Below, in pieces: positions 1 to 7,059 of a stretch of 9,329 nt of DNA (position 1 is the stretch's first letter; the number at the start of each line of letters is the position of its first letter). The notes under the pieces were generated by a model. It made no database searches. It saw only the letters and a program-made list of their open reading frames with translations, and was not told the DNA's origin. The translations under genes were made by a program, and so were the position numbers. Origin of the DNA: CAZPEV01 sp964585635 (GTDB lineage Bacteria > Zixibacteria > MSB-5A5 > GN15 > JAAZOE01); assembly GCA_964585635.1 (NCBI GenBank), contig CAZPEV010000134.1:1-9329 (forward strand), written 5' to 3'.

Positions 1-9
1 CCCGTCTGT

Positions 10-696
10 CTACAAGGCACTGACCATCGGCAGGTGCCCTGCGATACCCAGGGCGCGCGCCGCGCGCATTCCCTTCTCCCCCTTGGCGTGAAGCGCCCGC
101 AGCGTCTCGGCGGCGGCGATCCCACTCGGAAAGCGGAGTTGCTCAACATTAATCATCTGCCGTTTCATGGGCACGGCCATCGTCACCCCGAGAATGGCGA
201 CGAAGAAAACCCAGCCCAGCATGACCGAGACTGGAAGCGTCTGATTGTAGATCATGATGTAGGCGGCAAAGGCCGAGATCAAGGTTCCGCCGGTGGAGTA
301 GCCTGCCGCGCTGGCCGTGGATTGCATGCAATTGTTTTCCAAGATTGTCATCTGCGTCCGGGCGAGCCTCATCTTATAGAAGCTGGTCCAGATGGCGTAG
401 GAGAGGATGCAGGCGGTGATGGCCACTCCGAAGCCCCAACCGGCCTTGAGACCGATGTAGATGTTGGTCAGCGAGAGGATCCCGCCCAGCACCCACCCCA
501 TGATGATGGACCGCCAGGTGAGCTGCTTGACCGTGTCGCCGCGGCCCAGGTAGCATGTCTCATACCACTGGCGCTCGATCTCCTCCGCGGTCCCCTTGAA
601 TCCTTCGACAGGGAGCTCGTAATTCTCATAGGCGTCGTGCGGGGCTGCTGCTTCGCCGCGTTCTGAAGGGTGCGGTGTCTGTTGATCCATCGACAT
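10..696 (-). pseudogene. OPT-family transporter, N-terminal third, cut by an in-frame TAG
   Basis: This is the N-terminal part of an OPT-superfamily (oligopeptide/metal-chelate transporter) inner-membrane protein. After a hydrophilic start of about 55 residues, hydrophobic segments lie near residues 61-81, 88-106, 134-150 and 157-176. Family-like motifs are NIYIGLKAGW (78-87), ENNCMQSTASAAGYSTGG (120-137) and EQLRFPSGIAAAETLRAL (185-202). ATG at 696 is chosen because AAGGAG (706-711) sits 9 bases upstream; the next ATG (690) is too far. Family members usually have about 600 residues or more, but this frame stops at codon 229 (TAG, bases 12-10). The bases beyond the stop read T-D-G in the same frame, so the TAG looks like a one-base change of TGG (Trp). 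Either the gene is broken or the stop is an error near the scaffold edge. The substrate (peptide or metal-siderophore) cannot be told from this part. The family call is firm; pseudogene status is inferred. Confidence 0.8.
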
Positions 697-705
697 GGGC
701 GTGGT

Positions 706-711
706 CTCCTT
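706..711 (-). promoter_or_regulatory. Ribosome binding site of the OPT gene
   Basis: AAGGAG on the minus strand, 9 bases before the ATG at 696. It decides between the two closely spaced Met codons at 696 and 690 in favour of 696. Confidence 0.6.
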
Positions 712-777
712 GCTGGTTAGTCGGCATCGGCCGAACGGGATGATCTTATCCCATATTCTGATCCAAAATAATGCGGT

Positions 778-852
778 TCACCGGTCGTGTAAATAAGTTT
801 CTGCTGCTTTGACGGGTATCTTGAACCCCAGGGCACTATGCGGTCTGACCTG
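778..852 (-). pseudogene. 3' remnant of an IS3/IS481-type transposase (integrase core tail)
   Basis: On the minus strand, bases 852-781 read QVRPHSALGFKIP followed by VKAAETYLHDR and a TGA stop (780-778). The 'RPHSALG-x-x-P' pattern is a hallmark of the C-terminal end of rve-type (DDE) transposases of the IS3 and IS481 families, just before the protein ends, and the stop falls where expected. Upstream of codon Q the same frame gives no transposase-like sequence, and the catalytic DDE region is missing, so only the last ~24 residues remain. No terminal inverted repeat or target duplication was identified. It marks an old insertion between the OPT and surface-protein genes. The match is short, but the motif is distinctive. 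Confidence 0.6.
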
Positions 853-869
853 CCGTCTCGCTTGACGGC
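852..869. repeat. Small perfect inverted repeat at the transposase-remnant edge
   Basis: GCCGTC (852-857) and GACGGC (864-869) form a 6-bp stem with a 6-base loop, exactly where the transposase-like reading frame loses its similarity. It may mark a recombination boundary or be chance. Confidence 0.3.
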
Positions 870-910
870 CGGGACTGGAGCGGAATGTGAGTGGGAAAGC
901 GGCCGTCGGT

Positions 911-951
911 CACAGGAGGTTCGCAAGCGTCAGCAATCCAGAACCTCCGTG
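911..951. repeat. Inverted repeat (hairpin) in spacer
   Basis: GGAGGTTC at 915-922 pairs exactly with GAACCTCC at 941-948. CAC (911-913) pairs with GTG (949-951) if A914 is bulged, giving about 11 pairs and an 18-base loop. No T-run follows on either strand, so it is not a standard terminator. Function unknown. Confidence 0.45.
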
Positions 952-1013
952 GGGAAAAGCCGTGGTAGCACCTTGTGGAATGCCGCAGGGAGGCGTAGTT
1001 GATCCCCAATTTT

Positions 1014-1030
1014 TCGTTGTGGGGCAACGA
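1014..1030. repeat. Small perfect inverted repeat in spacer
   Basis: TCGTTG (1014-1019) and CAACGA (1025-1030) form a perfect 6-bp stem with a TGGGG loop. On the minus strand it is followed by A-rich sequence, so it does not fit a terminator. Function unknown. Confidence 0.3.
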
Positions 1031-1078
1031 CTTACGGGACGTTGCGGCGAAGTCGTGACCCTTTTCTTCCTCTTGATT

Positions 1079-1114
1079 CTGCTGCGGACGAGCCTTCTGG
1101 CCAGTCCGCAGCAG
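1079..1114 (-). terminator. Hairpin after the giant surface-protein gene, possible terminator
   Basis: A perfect 11-bp stem (CTGCTGCGGAC at 1079-1089 with GTCCGCAGCAG at 1104-1114) surrounds a 14-base interior that can form three more pairs (GCC 1092-1094 with GGC 1099-1101). It starts 11 bases after the TAG stop of the surface-protein gene, a typical place for a terminator. The minus strand after the stem has no U-tract, so it may act in a U-independent way or mainly protect the mRNA 3' end. Confidence 0.5.
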
Positions 1115-1125
1115 TACCTTTTGAT

Positions 1126-4100
1126 CTACTTCAAGAGCACCATTTTCTTGGTGTCAATGAAGTCACCCGCGTGAATTCTGTACAAATAGATGCCCGACGA
1201 TACCGATGCTCCGAATGTATCCGCACCGTCCCATGTCACGGTGTGATTTCCAGCTTCCAGAAGCCCACTACTCAGCTCTCTGACTTTTTGACCCAAGATG
1301 TTGAATATTTCGATCTGTACGTAAGAAGCCACGGGCAAGGTAAATTCGATGGTCGTTGCAGGGTTGAATGGGTTCGGGTAGTTCTGGCCCAGAGCGAAGT
1401 CTGAGGGCAGAGGTTTGCCGTCTTCAGCGTATTTGTAGGCGATGTCCATAATGTCCAAGGGAATCGTTCCCGCTGGCAGAGTGATGCCAACATTGATGAA
1501 CCCAGCTACAAAACACGCCTTAATGTACCTCAGGATATCGGTCAGCCTCGGATACTCCGCCATAAATCCGACTGGCAAGAAACCAACCGGACATTCGAGA
1601 TCATTCACCAGCATGTCACAATAGGTGATAGCTTGACTCAGAGTAACGCTGTCCCGGGTTACTATTTGAGTCTGACTGACTCGACCGGAAACCACATTTA
1701 GCATCAGCGTCACAAGCTCGGCTCTCCCCAATCTCTTAAGAAAAGGTTCATTACTCGCAAAGGGCTGGTAGCTGAGCAGTCGGCTGAGCACTTTCAGACT
1801 GTCGGTCTGCGTGGCAGGTTGAGGCACCACATAATTCTCGATGGGGTTGACCCGGTTGTCATTAAAGTGCTGGTCAATCAGACTGGCAAATCTTGAAAAC
1901 TGGGTCTTAGTGTAGTCTTTGGGTTTCCCGGCGAGCACCTTCGAAAGCTGATCTGCCCAATACGCTCTTGTGCGCTGGCGTGGGGCAATGCTGAGCTTCG
2001 TCAGATTGAAATTCACTTCCACAGGAATGTGATTGACTGTAAACTCCTTGGTTTCTTGATCGGCCTGATAACCAAGAGGCGTCACTACCGCAATCGTATA
2101 GTCGCCATTGGGTATGCTGTCAACGTGGTAATACCCGGAGTCATCGGTGACAACAGATGTCCAAACGTTGCCAAGGGAGTCATAAATGTCCAGCGGCATG
2201 CCGAGAAGGCCACCGGTGGAGTCCTTGCGGACAAATCCAGAGAGGGAGGAATAGCCCGATGTCAAATACGAAACAGAGAACGGGGCAATATAGTTATCAA
2301 CTTGACCATCTCCGTCGATGTCAAGTCGAAGCCTAGATTGAGGACCAAGATCTGCCAGAGAGAGGGTTGCCTTGGTCCTTGAAAACGTGGGCACACCTTG
2401 GAATTCAACACAAACGAATCTGCCCGATCCGATAGGCCGAATAAGCGTCACCCCAAAGATCGTATCATATGGTTGGGGGGATTGTCTTTCAAGTATCTCC
2501 AACTCAAGATCGGCGGTTGATCGAGACAAATAAAGAAACTCATGGGTGTCGCCAAAAGTTGACAGCCACGAAGGAAATCCAAGAGAACTGGTAACAACTC
2601 CTCGTGTGCTGTCCCTGTACAGGAATCCACCAGCTTGATCTTTCACCATTATTACAACTGGCGAGGAAGTGTAGCCGACCAATCCCTCAGGGGACTGCTG
2701 GTTCAAGGCATTAGCGAACGCTTGCTCCTGAGGTGCGGAGCTTGTACTCGGCCCCAACATGTTTCTGAGATCGTTCAACAGTCCAAGCGCGCAACTTGAT
2801 GCGTCAGCGAGCTTATCGAGTTTCTTAAACGTTGTAAAAAACGCGATCACGTCCCATGCTGAGCCTTGGCACGCTGTTAAGATGTTGGCACCGCAAACTG
2901 TTACATCCATGGCCAAATTTGTGAGGGCGGCCAAATCATCAAGAAGGTAGTCCTTCGATCCGTCTCCAGGATCGGGCGTCTCTTTGGCTGCCTTTACGAC
3001 TTTACATACGTCATCAGCAGCTTCAAGACAAGATAAGCAACCTATTGGCTTCCAGTCTTTCATGGATTCATCTATTAAGCGTAAGCACTCACTCCAGCCT
3101 CCGATATAATCGCTTAGGCAGTCAACTCGTTGATAGGTTTCCTGCATCTGAATGTCGTAGTTCGGTATCATAGACTGAGGAAGGGACTTTATGCCCGTAA
3201 GACCGTGCCAGTTTCTAAAGAGACCTCGTGCGTCGATTTCAGAATAGTCGGCCACGAGCAGATAGCCTTGCCCAGAGACGATGTGATCCAGCATGTAGAG
3301 GCCGTTCTCTCCTGTCACTGTGCTGCCGATTGCTTGCTTAAGTTGTTCTGGTTTGTTGGCCAAGTAAAGGGTCACCGTAGCCCCTCGCACGGTTTGCACA
3401 TCTCCTTCTGGATAGTGCGCAGTAACGCTGCCTACTATAGCAACTTGGGATGGAAGATATCTTAGAACCGCATAAGCCGTTAAAACCGAACCATCCTCCA
3501 TATGAAAATCCGTCGGATTAACAGTGGTAGTGATATTGTAGCTCGGCATACTGACCGAGTACCCAGATTGGTTTACCTCTGCTTCAAACGAACCGTCGGC
3601 ACCGGTAGTCACAGGAACACCGGAGGCTGGATAGCTGAAGTTGTTGTATGGCGAGATAATTGTAATTTGGGCACCTATTAACATGTTATCGTCAGGATCA
3701 ATTCTACCGTTTCCGTTACAATCCTCGAACGCATATCCCTTCAATCTTGCTGATATTGCAATCACGACCAGTTGCTTGGCAGCGTTTGCAGGGCCTAAAC
3801 CGGTGATGCCATCGAATTCTGCCGTGACGGTGGCCGCCACATTTCCTGTGAACGCCGCCCATTTGGAGAACCAGTGAAGAGGGCATTGGCCAAGAAGATC
3901 CGTCGTTCCCGTCCAACTTCCAGCGAAATTGGCGGCTGGATCCAAACCGGTATATGACCAAGTGAAATCTATCGTCTTGCCGGAGATTGGGTTTCCTTTG
4001 GAGTCTTTCAATGTTGCCACGAAATCGACATAGTCGCCGGTTCGGCATTGATTAACGGGTGTAGTCATCGTTAGAGTGGTTTGCTCCGGCTCCTGCGGCT

Positions 4101-5455
4101 GGCTTCTTTCAGTATTGTAAATGTCCGCGATTTCAATTTCGGACATTGCCCGGTGGTAAAGCCTGACCTGATCCATCGAGCACTTGGCATACCCTGGCGA
4201 ACTGGAGAGCTGGCGCCCCATCTCCAAAGGGTATGTACTGACAGGCGGTAAATCGGTGCCGCCTCCTAGAGCACCGCTCCATTTGGCCCATTCGCCTGGC
4301 CGCATCACCCCGTCGATTACCCATTGAGCGCTACTTGGGTCTCCAAATCGCAGTGAAACTGCCAAATGATGCCAATTGCCATCGTACAGTCCTGAAAGGT
4401 CTTTCAAAACGTAGTTATTTCCAGTAGCGCATCCAGTTCCATATTGAAAGGCAAGCCAATGTTGGCTGCCGGAATAACCGGCATAGATATCGTAGTTGAT
4501 TTCGCAGATGCTGGGGCTGTAGAGTCGCTTGCAAATCAGCAAGCCCGCAGACAAGGACTGATCCAGTTTGGCCCACATNNNNNNNNNNGGGCACCTCAAT
4601 GTAATCGCTAACACCGTTGAAGCTGCGAGCCATTCCGCTAACTCCGTCGATGATGCTGGTACCGCCAGCGGTTCCGTTCAATCCATTTCCTGAGGCGTCA
4701 GCAATCGTACTGCCGGCATCGTCCATAGGCCAAAACGCGACTAGGTCACTGGCTGGCTGATTATTGCCCGTCAACAGTGTAGAGATCTCGGTTTCTGTCA
4801 ATGGACGGTTGTAGATGCGGCCCTCATCAATGCTACCTCCGAACCCGCTTGGAGCCAGGGTGCCATCGGGCTTATTGACGCCACCAATGGTTATATTGGC
4901 CGAGTTAACATTGGTATATGCCCGAGTTTGACTCCCCTTGTACTGCCCATCTACATAGAGTTTCAGGATTGAGCCATCATAGGTAGAGACTACGAAATGC
5001 CATTGGCCATCGTCGTAAGTCACGGCGTCGTTTGGATATAGGCGGGTATCGTTGTTGACGTAGGCAACAAATTGCTTGTTGGTGACTCCGATCCAGTAGC
5101 CGGTAAAGACTGACCAAACATGTTTACCTACTAGAAGACCGTCTGTTGTGCCTGAATTTAGCTTTGCCCAACAGGCAAGACTAAATCCGCTCGTGAGATT
5201 CATTGAAGATGTGCCGGCAATTGTTATGATACTACTGGTTCCATTAAAAGCATAAGCCTGGTTGGAATTGCCTAGTCGGTCCGATGTCAATGTGACATTT
5301 GAAGTTGTACCGTTATACCCGTTCCCGCTTGCATCACTTGCATTACCGCTAAATGGGTAATAGGCTATCAGTCCGGCGGTGGGCACTTGAGCCACGGCAA
5401 CAACGCCGCATAGGCCTAGGCAAAATGCCGCCAACACCATGATCGATATTCTCAT
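1126..5455 (-). CDS. Giant exported LamG/Ig/Cna-B-like surface protein with T9SS C-terminal sorting domain
   Basis: One gene of about 1,450 residues, interrupted only by the N-gap at 4579-4588 (289 residues before it, 1,150 after it). Start ATG 5455 is set by AAGGAGG five bases upstream; the Met eight codons earlier lacks one. Order: signal peptide (residues 1-23, ending AVAQ); LamG/concanavalin-like domain 1 (~27-225) and 2 (~233-460, gap inside); Pro/Glu/Gln linker; invasin-like Ig domain (~470-580); SdrD-B/Cna-B-like module with an EF-hand-like DCNGNGRIDPDD loop (~3690-3725); carboxypeptidase-regulatory-like beta module; helical part with eight cysteines (~2790-3123); a second calcium-type loop DIDGDGQVD (~2297-2323); another beta module (SGFVRKDSTGG); a helical segment containing RTRAYWADQ; and the last 88 residues, a type A T9SS sorting/FlgD-Ig-like domain from LGQNYPNPFNP to KKMVLLK. 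It is probably exported by T9SS and surface-anchored or released, binding glycans or acting as an adhesin. No catalytic domain is recognised. The T9SS genes are not in this window. Confidence 0.85.
4579..4588. other. Assembly gap (10 Ns) inside the LamG-2 domain
   Basis: Ten Ns join two contigs. On the minus strand the Pro codon ends exactly before the gap (4591-4589) and ATG-TGG (Met-Trp) begins exactly after it (4578), so the true missing length must be a multiple of three if the gene is intact; ten is not. By comparison with LamG domain 1, where 16 residues separate ITI from WAKL, about 14 residues (about 42 bases) are missing. Read literally, the Ns shift the frame and produce a false stop at 4415. 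Confidence 0.9.
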
Positions 5456-5460
5456 GAAAT

Positions 5461-5467
5461 CCTCCTT
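5461..5467 (-). promoter_or_regulatory. Strong Shine-Dalgarno of the giant surface-protein gene
   Basis: AAGGAGG, five bases (ATTTC) before ATG 5455. It fixes the start at MRISIMVLAAF and so yields a normal signal peptide. Upstream (5468-5531) I see no convincing -35/-10 pair; TTGGCA occurs without a well-spaced partner. Confidence 0.8.
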
Positions 5468-5531
5468 GGGCAAAAACAAACTGCCTATTCATCGTGCTAT
5501 GCTTGCCAACATTCCACGTCACGGGTAGGAA

Positions 5532-5942
5532 CTAAGCTTTCGTTATGATAATAGCTGTACGGTAGCAGCTTGATGCTGAAACCAGAATGTGCGGTAACTG
5601 CCAGCTACCGTCAACTTGATAATAAATTAAGTCCTTGTGGGCAAATGTCAATGGAAATTGCCCCTTTCTGCAGGTCTTCCAGGAAAACAGAACAATAATT
5701 ATCCTCAATTCCATCGGGCGTTCGCACAACCGCCTGTTCGCGCTTGGGCAAACATGCTGGCACAGATGAAACGGATGGAATTTGAGCGCGACCTTGCGAT
5801 TAGGTCCCGTGTCCTTCGCCAAGCAGACCTCTCCCATCCCACCGGCGCCGATCTTCTCGATGATCCGGCAGTGACCGATATGCATTCCCGTGGTTAAAGC
5901 TGCACAAGATTTGGCATCATCATTGTTACCATTGACAGGCAC
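5532..5942 (-). pseudogene. Serine/threonine protein kinase (PknB-like), N-lobe fragment
   Basis: Residues 20-62 of this frame match the N-lobe of Hanks-type bacterial kinases: MHIGHCRIIEKIGAGGMG (20-37) carries the glycine-rich ATP loop GAGGMGEV (32-39), and VALKF (51-55) carries the ATP-binding Lys54. After about residue 62 the pattern stops. There is no alpha-C Glu region, no HRDLKPxN catalytic loop and no DFG, and a full kinase would need some 200 more residues. Bases 5738-5723 read in a shifted frame (+1) give KREQAVV, similar to the 'FKREAQAAA' that normally follows, which suggests a frameshift and then a deletion. Cys stands at two sites where the family usually has Tyr (GHCRI, EVCLA), another hint of relaxed selection. 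Start is a GTG at 5942 with a weak AGGGA upstream. The remaining ~70 residues are unrecognised and probably non-functional. It is probably not an active kinase. Confidence 0.65.
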
Positions 5943-6288
5943 AATAATCCCTGACGCACGGAATCAATATTCACCGTTGCGATGTGACTGATGATAATCC
6001 ATTAAGACAAGATTAATACAACAATGAGGAAAGCAGAAAGATCAGCATTAGTTCTTGGTTCTGAACAGTAACGATCAAATATTATATTGCCCTGCAACAA
6101 GTTAGATGCGATCTCCCCCGGCTGGACGATCTTCGAACTTTTCAACCGGTTGTCGATTACCTGAAAGCAGCCGGTTAAGTTCTTATTAGATATGGTATTA
6201 CACCGATCGTGATGCCGAGAAATCAAAATGCGACCCGATCTCATTTCGGCTCCAATTCCATATATCTTCAGAATCGGTAAAGGACCCT

Positions 6289-6317
6289 TTGCACGACCGC
6301 AGAAATCACCGTAAATT
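6289..6317 (+). promoter_or_regulatory. Weak candidate promoter of the two-component operon
   Basis: TTGCAC (6289-6294) and TAAATT (6312-6317) are 17 bases apart, a poor but correctly spaced sigma-70-like pair. If used, transcription would start near 6324 and both the hairpin and the TTTCAT repeats would lie in the transcribed leader, the position of a repressor site. Low certainty. Confidence 0.2.
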
Positions 6318-6320
6318 TGA

Positions 6321-6346
6321 CCGCGGACCGAAAAATATCGGCGCGG
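6321..6346 (+). promoter_or_regulatory. GC-rich hairpin upstream of the response-regulator start
   Basis: CCGCG (6321-6325) and CCGA (6328-6331) pair with TCGG (6338-6341) and CGCGG (6342-6346), with GA bulged at 6326-6327 and the loop AAAATA. That is nine pairs ending two bases before the TTTCAT repeats. It could be an RNA leader structure or a DNA-binding palindrome; no T-run follows, so it is not a terminator. Confidence 0.4.
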
Positions 6347-6348
6347 AC

Positions 6349-6365
6349 TTTCATGTTGGTTTCAT
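6349..6365 (+). promoter_or_regulatory. TTTCAT direct repeat (11-bp period), putative response-regulator box
   Basis: TTTCAT at 6349-6354 and 6360-6365, joined by GTTGG, lie one base before the ATG at 6367. The same 17-base unit, TTTCATnTTGGTTTCAT, recurs at 8483-8499. An 11-bp period of direct hexamer repeats is what OmpR/PhoB-type regulators bind as dimers (compare the Pho box). Touching the start codon, this copy probably acts in autorepression, unless translation starts elsewhere. Confidence 0.6.
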
Positions 6366-6366
6366 C

Positions 6367-7044
6367 ATGCGGATTCTTCTTATAGAAGACGACAAACGGG
6401 CGGCGGCGGCGCTTGTCAAACTCCTGAAATCTGAGGGGTATGCCGTGGATATCGCCCATGATGGCGTTGCCGGAGAAGAATTGGCGAAGATCAACGATAA
6501 TGACCTTATCATTCTCGACTTGATGATGCCCCGGCAGGACGGCTGGACTACCTGCGCCAATCTGAGACGAGGCAAAGTATTGACTCCAATCCTGATGCTT
6601 ACGGCCCTTGATGACGTGGCCGATAAAATCAAAGGTCTCGACAGCGGCGCTGACGACTATCTGGCCAAACCGTATCATTTTGGCGAGCTGTTGGCGCGCA
6701 TCCGCTCCCTGACCCGCCGAAAAACCGAGGTAAGAACGACTCTTCTCGAAAAATATGGCCTCCGCCTCGACCAAAATACACACCGGGCCTATCGCGAGGG
6801 AAGAGAGGTTTCGCTGACGTCGAAGGAATTTGCCCTGCTGGAGCTTTTCATGATGAATGCCGACCGGATTCTATCGCGGCAGGCGATCTCCGAGCATCTC
6901 TGGGATATGAATTTCGATCCCAAAAGCAACGTCATCGAGTCGTTCATCAAGTTCCTGCGCCAAAAGATCGACAAAGGTTTTTCGCGGCCCTTGATTCATA
7001 CCGTCCGCGGCTCAGGATACATTTTTTCGGACCGGGTGCCGTAG
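6367..7044 (+). CDS. OmpR/PhoB-family response regulator
   Basis: Cytoplasmic DNA-binding partner of the kinase downstream. Residues 1-118 are a receiver domain: acidic pocket Asp8/Asp9 (IEDD), phospho-acceptor Asp51 (LIILDLMMP), Thr79 (LMLTA) and Lys101 (LAKPY). Residues ~124-222 are an OmpR-type winged helix ending in the usual HTVRGSGYIF. The length of 225 residues is standard. ATG 6367 is chosen because receiver domains of this family begin 'MRILLIEDD'. It has no clear Shine-Dalgarno and directly follows a TTTCAT operator. A TTG at 6289, preceded by AAAGGA, would add 26 unusual residues and is less likely. The histidine-kinase gene starts 15 bases after the TAG, so the two are one operon. 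Regulation by its own product is suggested by the TTTCAT repeats. The function is confident; the signal and target genes beyond this locus are unknown. Confidence 0.95.
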   Translation: MRILLIEDDKRAAAALVKLLKSEGYAVDIAHDGVAGEELAKINDNDLIILDLMMPRQDGWTTCANLRRGKVLTPILMLTALDDVADKIKGLDSGADDYLAKPYHFGELLARIRSLTRRKTEVRTTLLEKYGLRLDQNTHRAYREGREVSLTSKEFALLELFMMNADRILSRQAISEHLWDMNFDPKSNVIESFIKFLRQKIDKGFSRPLIHTVRGSGYIFSDRVP

Positions 7045-7059
7045 GAGTTTATCGGCCTC

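Larger units (their letters stand above)
697..1125. other. Intergenic spacer with transposase remnant and several hairpins
   Basis: This stretch of about 430 bases lies between the OPT gene and the giant surface-protein gene, both on the minus strand. It holds the OPT ribosome binding site, a 25-codon transposase tail (778-852), and perfect or near-perfect inverted repeats at 852-869, 911-951, 1014-1030 and 1079-1114. Several open frames of 60-95 codons cross it, but none has a recognisable protein pattern or a good ribosome binding site, so I call no complete gene here. Confidence 0.6.
5943..6366. other. AT-richer divergent spacer between the kinase fragment and the two-component operon
   Basis: About 420 bases separate divergently oriented genes. 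The right end holds the control region of the response-regulator operon (hairpin 6321-6346, TTTCAT repeats 6349-6365). The rest, about 5943-6280, has no recognisable gene. A minus-strand frame (6002-6244) and a short plus-strand frame ending in TAA at 6176-6178 are open, but neither resembles a known protein or has a clear ribosome binding site. Confidence 0.6.

Noticed and set aside
887..1174. Plus-strand frame with 'GMPQGGVVDP', reminiscent of the group II intron reverse transcriptase motif 'GTPQGGxxSP'
   Set aside because: No other reverse transcriptase motif (such as YADD) occurs nearby and the frame overlaps hairpins and the end of the surface-protein gene; considered coincidence.
5454..5459. 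Single TTTCAT on the minus strand at the start of the surface-protein gene
   Set aside because: Only one hexamer with no 11-bp partner, and it overlaps the start codon; not counted as a regulator box.
4415..5479. A separate 354-residue LamG protein ending at 4415
   Set aside because: The frame after the Ns is shifted by the 10-base placeholder; the sequence after the gap continues the LamG domain in the other frame, so this is one gene with 1126-4578.
5559..5611. Inverted repeat ACGGTAGC / GCTACCGT with a 37-base spacer near the end of the kinase fragment
   Set aside because: Only 8 bp, long spacer, no matching target duplication or T-run; too weak to call an element or terminator.
6070..6178. 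Short plus-strand frame ending TAA at 6176-6178 with a plausible-looking peptide (LPRLDDL ... VVDYLKAAG)
   Set aside because: It has no ATG, GTG or TTG start in a sensible place and matches no family I know; it could be a relic, but support is too weak.
6002..6244. 80-residue minus-strand frame in the divergent spacer
   Set aside because: No recognisable motif, no clear ribosome binding site; likely chance.
6289..6366. 26-residue N-terminal extension of the response regulator from TTG 6289
   Set aside because: Receiver domains of this family start at MRILLIEDD; the extension has no known counterpart and runs through the operator and hairpin. Kept only as an alternative because AAAGGA precedes it.
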